Source: Orthonyx spaldingii | Taxonomy: Eukaryota > Chordata > Aves > Passeriformes > Orthonychidae | Length of the DNA stretch: 64,000 bases | Assembly (NCBI GenBank): GCA_013397795.1 | Contig: VZTJ01001650.1 | Location: forward strand, 456,334 to 520,333 | Reading direction: 5' to 3' | Part shown: positions 57,901 through 64,000 of the stretch, one piece after another | How positions within the stretch are numbered: position 1 is the first letter of the stretch | How the letters are laid out: each line of letters starts with the position of its first letter | Program-made: the position numbers and the translations under genes | The notes under the pieces: model-generated | The model's input: the letters and a program-made list of their open reading frames with translations, nothing else | Told to the model about the DNA's origin: nothing | Databases searched by the model: none

Positions 57901-60900
57901 TGTGACAAAGCAGCTCCACGTGGATCTTTGTACAAACCCTGTATCTGTACCTTCCCTGTTCATGCATCAACAGCACAGAAGATTTTGGAAAATGCATAAA
58001 GGCTGTTTGCACAGGGGGCAGGCAGGTTGCTGCAATAAGCAGGAGTCATGTTGGCATCTTTATTGCCCAGCACTGCCAGTGAGTGCTTCACAATTTACAA
58101 TAAAATTAATTCAGTGCTAAATTTAGTCAAAAATTCTCACTGTTATTCAAAATCCCTTAAGTCCTCTCAGAGTTGCTTCCCAGAGTTTCTCATAGACTCA
58201 CTCTCCCCCACATCCTTCCCATGCCCTGAAGTCCTGTGATTTCTTTTCAGTCACTCACCCCAGACTCCCCTCTGATACCACAGGACAATTGAGCTTTGCC
58301 ATTCCAGCAGGAGATATTTTGTCCTCATCACTGGAGCAACAAAGTTTTTGCTACATTCTGCTGAGTCTTAAGGGGCTCAGTGCTAGAGGTTAATTACTGA
58401 AACTAATAAATAATAATTTTATTTAGATTGCATTATTATCGAGTTACTTTACAGCCTTGCAATCTTATTAACTGCAAATAAAAAAATTACCAGCCTAATA
58501 ATGCAAATTAGGGTACCTCTTCTTTCAAATGTCATTTGCAATTTTTATGCAAAGCATATAATGCCATGGTAACGCATAATTGCATTTTTTAATATTAACT
58601 GAAGCTATCCTTCCTCAGACCAGTATTTATTTATTTGTCATATGATTTAAAAATTGCAACTGAAATTAAAATACCAGTTACAAGCACTTTCAAATAATTG
58701 TCAGTTTGAAGTACTTGCTACTGTTCTGTTACAAACTTGAATACCTGACAATTTTAATATTTTGTGTTCCCTGCTGTAAATCATCATTTCCAAGTCTGAT
58801 TCACCAACCATATTTTACATTTCTAAAAGTAATTCATTTTCTCACTCACTGACCATAAGCAGTGAACTTCTAATTACAACTATAAATCCAACAAGTATCA
58901 AAACAAGGTAGGTCAAAGTAAGAAATTGAAATCATGACTCTCTTTCACATTCTATTGCAACTTATATTGTTCATTTACATGGATAAAATTCTGGAATTTT
59001 AAATTTGTGATAATAAAGAAAGGAACTTTACCGGGAAGAAGAGATAAATGGTGTTGTCCAAAATGACCAACTTGGACTTAGACACTGCTCCATTTACTGA
59101 AGACCTCAAGTGAAGTGAATCACCTTCTTTCAAGAGCTCTCCAGAAATTAGGAAAGTTTTATCTTGAATCTGAAAGTTAAATGCTTTTATAAGGACAAAG
59201 GTTAACCCTTCACGAGCAATAAATCAAAAGATTTTACTTGTACCCTCATAACCTGTGATTCTTCATAGATAATTCTGGAATTTAAAAAAAAAATATTTTT
59301 AAATCTTATGTATCCTTTATTTTTCAGTTAAGAGACTGCTTTGTAACCAATACAAACAGCTCAGCAAATTATCTAATACATTCACTCAGGTGAATTTTTA
59401 TCTTAAACAAAGATATACTATTTCTCAAGAAAAGCAAACATAAAAACCACCCCAGAATATTCAGTTTAGTGATGCTATTAAAATCCAGTATTTTTAATTT
59501 GTCCTAGCATCTTGACTTTCTTCAAATTGAAGAATCCATACTATTCAGCTGACATCATATTCCACAATGTTTTCCAAAAGAGGTGACTTCCTCTGTCTTG
59601 GAAGCTTGCAAGACAAGAACTACAACATATTCAGTAAAGCTACAAAGGAACAGAGCAGTAATGGAAATAGTGTCAATGAGACACCAAAACTGCAAAAGAA
59701 AGGCCAAACAGAAAGGTCATTTATTTGTGAGTAACCCTTCATCCCTTCCCACCCTTTCCTTCAGTGGAAACTGCACCTATAGCACAACTGCAGCACACCA
59801 AGACTGTAAGAATACAAAGGTAAGTGCATTACATTTCACTCATATGTTTACTTCTAACATCACTGAGCACAGAATCAGAGACTTACTGGTCCTTCAGGAT
59901 GGTACAAGTAGAAATAAAACTCAAGTCTTCACTTATATAGTTGCAAATTCTTCCACTGAAAACATGCATTGAAAGGATCCTGTTGATCTGACACTGATGC
60001 CTGAACACAAAATCATTTCCTTGAGCACTGAGTGCCTGCAGTTCTATGGCCCAGCCACCTGCTCAGGTTGATCTCCCTCAGGACAAGTTCTGTAACACTC
60101 CACAGGCACTGTCCTCCTCATTATTAGCCCCCAATTATGTCTTCACATCTCTTATCTCCAGCTTCTCTCCACTCTTCCTCCTTCCCTAGGAGCATCCATT
60201 CTCCCCAGTTGCACTTCCCTCCACAAATGACCCCTACATCCCTTCTAGACTCTTTTCATTGTTGCTGACTGGACTTATATGACATAAGCCTCAAGTGTAA
60301 GAGCTCTCAGGCATTACACAGATAATCAATGCACTCAAAATAACCTGGGTATTACTGGAAGGATGTGGGTTATCTCAGTCTTCATATCAGCAGAAGTAAA
60401 GGTTTGAGTTAGCCAAGATTGGTTATACCCTTGAAAGCACAGTAACTTTATCCCTATTTTTCTAGTACACTCCTCTCTATACAGTCTAAGCAATTCATAA
60501 ACATTTATTCTCTTAGTTCCCCTTTTCTGAATATTTAAACAAGCAGAACTACAGAAAGCCTGCATTCTTGAGTGTGCATCCATTCTGGGTGCCAAATCTG
60601 AGAGAAAAAGACCTTCAGCTACAGGTGATGCAAGAAGGAATTCAACACCCAGCCAAACACAACCCCCTGAAGCCACAACTGGAGACTCTCACATGTGCAC
60701 ACACAAAATTATCTACATCTAAGGCATCTTGAGCTGTATACTACAGGAGCTCTATAGCATGGACAAAGAAGCCAATTCTATGGGGTATCATTCAATTATC
60801 AAACCAGACGATTCCTCATCTCATCTGGTAATCACTCTCCAATTTCCATCTTCAAAATAAAATGCTCTAGAAAGTTTTTATTTATCCCACAGGAGATCCA

Positions 60901-62904
60901 TTCTCATGCACAGAATAAAGCAGGAGTCCTGTGGAAAAAAAGTCTTTTAAAATGCAGATTTAAATCTAACTTACCATGTTTTAGAAAGGCAAATTTAATA
61001 AGGAAAATAAAGACTAAGACCTTTAAATACTTAACATACAAACACTTTTCTTAGCCTTATTTTCAGAAGCATTTTAATAGGTCTTCCATGCCAATCCAGC
61101 ATCTAGCACAGATAATTTCAGGTCAAAGTAACAGTATATAGCAATGGACACAAGCAAACCAAAAATAGAATCCTGTATCTGTAATCACCAAGAAACTTTA
61201 GTAACAATTAACACTAAGAGACATCTACAAGAAAAGGACTCTTATCTAATGAAGTATCTGAAAAAGTTGTGCTCATACCTGCATTTTGTATGACCCATCT
61301 TGATTGTAAGTTACAGCTACATCCACAGCTGTTCAATAAAACAAAATATGCATGTGTGAGTAGATTTAGAGATCTAGAGAATCATGACATATAAACAATA
61401 TCAAGTATTTCTTTACAAAAATAAGACCTACCAACACTAAGAACAAGTATTTTCAGCTTAGTTTACTACACATTGCAGATTTCATACTGAATTCCAGACA
61501 ATTTTTCTTTCAAAGGTGAACACCTGAAATTATGCTCTGAAATCTGTAATAAGTTATCTGAACAGAAAACAAGTTCATGAGGGGAAAAAGTACTGAGCAC
61601 TTTTGCACCAAAATGAAGGTTAAAAAAAGGCAATGGCACTCTACTCTTATTAAAATCTCAACCTCAGTCATTTAAATGATGATCATTAATTAGTAGTCGT
61701 TTAAATTTGGTTTACATGTCCTCAGGATCTAACAGTGTGGATTAAACATGCAATTCTGTGAATTCCCAGCTTACACTGCACAAAACTCATTCTGCTTCTA
61801 TTTGCTGTTTCTTAGCCTGAATTTTCAAGCACCAGTTGAAATAATTTTATCCATCAAGTACCTCCCTTCCCTCCACACACTTTTTTATTAACTTACTGTT
61901 TTCCCCATCCAGCAGAGACAGTTTTCTAGTGTAACATATATTTATTCTTCTACCAGTGCTGGATGCAAATGGTGAGAATTTATCTAAAATACAAAATACA
62001 CAGATAGGTTATTTTCATCCTACTTTGGCAAAAGACAACACTTAGACTATAAAATCACTGCCCTACTGTTACTACCATCATATTTCTGTATTTATATTGC
62101 AGAAAAGATTGGGGAAACCACTTTAGTCACAGAGAGTGACAATCCCTCGATGTCCGACACTCAATAAACTGATGCTGTATAACCCACAGAAAACACAATA
62201 CTAAGAAGGGCACTGGCTGTTTTCCATAAACACATTCTTGAACAGCACCAGAGAGGATGGGAATTCAACTACACCACAGCAGCTCCTGATTAACCTTTAG
62301 GTGAAGGTTCCATTAAACCTCACTGCCTCTCCCACTCCGAGCAGAGTCAATCTTATATCTGAAGACCTTGGGCCAACTGGAGGAATAACAGAGGCAGGAG
62401 GTCACTGTGCTTATCAAGGGCAAAGAGCTCACAGTGTCACTGACCAGGAATCCCAAGTTCTTTCAGATACTGCCTGTCAAGTGGCTTGGGAAGTGCTCTG
62501 GAAATTACAGTGGTGACACATTCCACATCGGACCCTTAACATAAGTTATAGCCTGCTCTGTGTGTAAATATCTGGGGGATGCCAGAATGCAGAACCCTGA
62601 GCAGGCACAAAGCAGGGCAAAGAAAGAACATGCAAATTAAATAACTGCACATGAGCTCACAAAATAAAACAAAACAACAATCCTTACCATCTGACTGATC
62701 TCTAAAAGCATCTGTTAGCATTTTCTCTTTCAGTATGAGCCCTAGAGCTGCCTGACACATAACTTCATGTGGAGTTGCCTTTTTGGTTGGAAATAGTTCA
62801 TCATGGTGTTGAGGAATGAAATTAGTGTGCACATTTCCAGCCTCAAACTGTGGGTGTCCTGACAGGCTCAGTAAGAAATCAATATTAGTGCTTAATCCTA
62901 CAAT
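54850..62904 (-). CDS. MCCC1: MCCC1, 3' part (methylcrotonyl-CoA carboxylase alpha, C-terminal 263 residues)
   Basis: Biotin-dependent mitochondrial matrix enzyme of leucine breakdown; MCCC1 (alpha) carries biotin and the biotin carboxylase, MCCC2 carboxylates 3-methylcrotonyl-CoA. Coding exons from 5' to 3' are 62688-62904, 61897-61983, 61279-61328, 59032-59169, 57558-57665, 56494-56565 and 54850-54969, all in one frame. They encode the end of the carboxylase region (IVGLSTNIDFLLSLSGHP), the BT linker domain, and the biotinyl domain with AMKM, the biotin-accepting Lys 41 residues before the C-terminus. The N-terminal carboxylase domain and the mitochondrial signal lie past the right edge. 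Order after DCUN1D1 is as in other vertebrates. Confidence 0.96.
56494..56565 (-). CDS. MCCC1: MCCC1 exon: biotin attachment site
   Basis: A 72-base phase-0 exon (24 codons), acceptor GATTTGCAG, donor GAG/gtaagt. It encodes VFVKAGDKVQIGDPLMVMIA followed by MKME. The Lys of AMKM is the conserved holocarboxylase synthetase target. Confidence 0.96.
57558..57665 (-). CDS. MCCC1: MCCC1 exon: hinge and start of biotinyl domain
   Basis: A 108-base phase-0 exon (36 codons), acceptor TCTCTCTGTAG, donor AAG/gtaatt. It encodes EGSAQIGLPVPKYLSAVSSG and AEQGGAVAPMTGTVEK. APMTGT-EK starts the lipoyl/biotinyl fold; the Gly/Ala-rich part before it is a flexible hinge. Confidence 0.95.
59032..59169 (-). CDS. 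MCCC1: MCCC1 exon: BT linker beta strands
   Basis: A 138-base phase-0 exon (46 codons), acceptor TTAACTTTCAG, donor CCG/gtaaag. It encodes IQDKTFLISGELLKEGDSLH, LRSSVNGAVSKSKLVILDNT and IYLFFP. Confidence 0.95.
61279..61328 (-). CDS. MCCC1: MCCC1 exon: small linker exon
   Basis: A 50-base exon after ATTGAACAG. Two bases complete a Thr codon, then VDVAVTYNQDGSYKMQ and the donor CAG/gtatga. The homologous human stretch reads AIAVTYNHDGSYSMQ from memory. Confidence 0.94.
61897..61983 (-). CDS. MCCC1: MCCC1 exon: BT linker domain
   Basis: An 87-base exon completing an Asp codon, then KFSPFASSTGRRINICYTRK and LSLLDGEN plus one base, donor A/gtaagt. The FSPF-SS-GRR-NI-YTR pattern matches vertebrate MCCC1. 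Confidence 0.94.
62688..62904 (-). CDS. MCCC1: MCCC1 exon: end of carboxylase C-lobe and start of linker
   Basis: A 217-base exon after TTTCTTTACAG, phase 0 entry, donor G/gtaagg. It encodes IVGLSTNIDFLLSLSGHPQF, EAGNVHTNFIPQHHDELFPT and on through CQAALGLILKEK to DQSD plus one base. The NVHT-FIPQHH motif is a clear MCCC1 signature. Confidence 0.96.
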
Positions 62905-64000
62905 CTGTAAAGAAACAGAAGCATATTGCCAAATTGAGTTATGAATATGCAGCTTTCTGCTCAATTTATGCATAGATAAGAGATTAATATTTTTTCAGAT
63001 AGCACCATTAAAACCAAGTTCACCAATAAAATGTAATCCATTTAACTGGTATGCTTTATTATCAATTAAACCATTGACTGTAAAAAAACCAAAAAACCAA
63101 AACCAAACAAAACCCAAGAGCTGCTTTCTCAAAAGCACTCTGTTTTCTAAATGCTGCCTTTGTCCACTGTGAAATTGAGGAAAGTTTCCCAGCAATAGTA
63201 ACAGGAGGTAATGTCAGAAATAAGACTACTGTTTTGGAAAATCATGCTCTGAGTATTCAAAACAACATTCCTAACTTGACAACTGCTTCTTATTAACTAT
63301 GAGTTACAATAGCTTTGGTATTCCACATTTGATCTTTTAATAGTAGAAAGTAGGAACAGGGACTTCTCTAAGTTTACTAGATACTATCCATTTCCTGCAG
63401 TGCAAAATACCTAATGAAACAACATAATTATTTTAGAGAAATCAGTGAAACTCGTAACTATGCTATGTTGTCAACAGTTACTGACAGAACTGCTAAGCAA
63501 ATTCTGGAAAAAGCAAGAGAATTCTTTCATCTCTTTCCCTTACAGTAAATTTCATTTTGAGCTAAAACAATAAGGGGCCCAACATTTTCACCATCTCAGT
63601 CACGTTCATGTTGTTGATTTAAAAGTGTAAATTAATTCTGCACAAGTAATATTCAGTCTCACCTCAAGCCAAACCTTCTGCATTCCGCTTTTGAAAACAG
63701 TTATAATACCTGTAGTTTTCATAGGGGAAAAATGGAATGTTTCTTAAAAAGAACTGACAGCGTATTTCTTTACCACATGTATAGTCTAAAAATCTAGTTC
63801 TTTTTATAAATTAAAAATTACAAGCAAACATGTCTGACACAAATTCCACCTAAGAAATCCTTTAAGTCTGAGAAAGTTCACACTACAATAGAAAATTTTG
63901 TTTAGCCTTATTCTTTAGCCAAGTCCCAGGTGCATCTTCCAATGGAAGACATCACAAACTTAAAAATCTACGTATAAAACTGGGTTCACACTTATTTCTA
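62905..64000 (-). other. MCCC1 intron running off the right edge
   Basis: Begins at the acceptor of the exon 62688-62904. No further MCCC1 exon is visible before the window ends; an A/C-rich tract near 63081-63115 is low complexity. Confidence 0.8.

Larger units (their letters stand above)
54970..62687 (-). other. MCCC1 introns within the window
   Basis: Introns are 54970-56493, 56566-57557, 57666-59031, 59170-61278, 61329-61896 and 61984-62687, from 0.6 to 2.1 kb. AT-rich, with no repeat or nested gene that I recognise. Confidence 0.88.

Noticed and set aside
1..64000. CRISPR arrays, operons, tRNA/rRNA genes or prokaryotic mobile systems
   Set aside because: No regularly spaced repeats, no gene clusters of bacterial type and no recognisable structural RNA were seen; the sequence is ordinary intron-rich vertebrate DNA.

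Overview
The window is vertebrate nuclear DNA, almost certainly from a bird. Three genes of conserved order can be rebuilt exon by exon: the 3' end of ATP11B (+ strand, phospholipid flippase), all of DCUN1D1 except its first exon (- strand, cullin neddylation factor), and the 3' part of MCCC1 (- strand, biotin-carrying subunit of 3-methylcrotonyl-CoA carboxylase). This order matches human 3q26.33-q27. The avian call rests on compact introns, low repeat content, a CR1-like fragment, and an avian-type ERVL-like LTR element (49661-50918, - strand) whose LTR ends and primer-binding region follow the familiar bird pattern.

Layout. 1-20439: the last seven constitutive exons of ATP11B, encoding TM7-TM10 and the cytoplasmic tail (229 residues), with an 11.4-kb intron (5246-16604) between the TM10 exon and the tail exon. 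20440-29232: convergent 3' regions of ATP11B and DCUN1D1, holding several poly(A) hexamers on each strand. 29233-36953: six coding exons of DCUN1D1; with the missing Met they give exactly 259 residues. 36954-44909: DCUN1D1 intron 1. About 44450-45600: a CpG island interrupted by a 362-N assembly gap, the likely DCUN1D1 promoter and first exon. 45272-54849: intergenic, with the ERVL-like element, a MIR-like SINE and one exon-like segment. 54850-62904: seven 3'-terminal coding exons of MCCC1 (263 residues, including the biotin-accepting lysine); the rest of the gene lies beyond the right edge.

Most interesting observations. The long ATP11B intron carries two unannotated-looking terminal exons, at 9093-9182 and 13362-13484. 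Each starts right after a good 3' splice site, in the reading phase left by the TM10 exon, and each ends in its own stop codon. They would give the flippase alternative cytoplasmic C-termini, a regulation mode known for the paralogue ATP11C. Two further exon-like segments have strong splice sites and one fully open frame: 23092-23165 (downstream of the ATP11B stop) and 53591-53667 (+ strand, beside the MCCC1 3' end). Nothing here resembles a prokaryotic-type system, CRISPR array or gene cluster. The three genes act in unrelated processes and share only an ancient neighbourhood.
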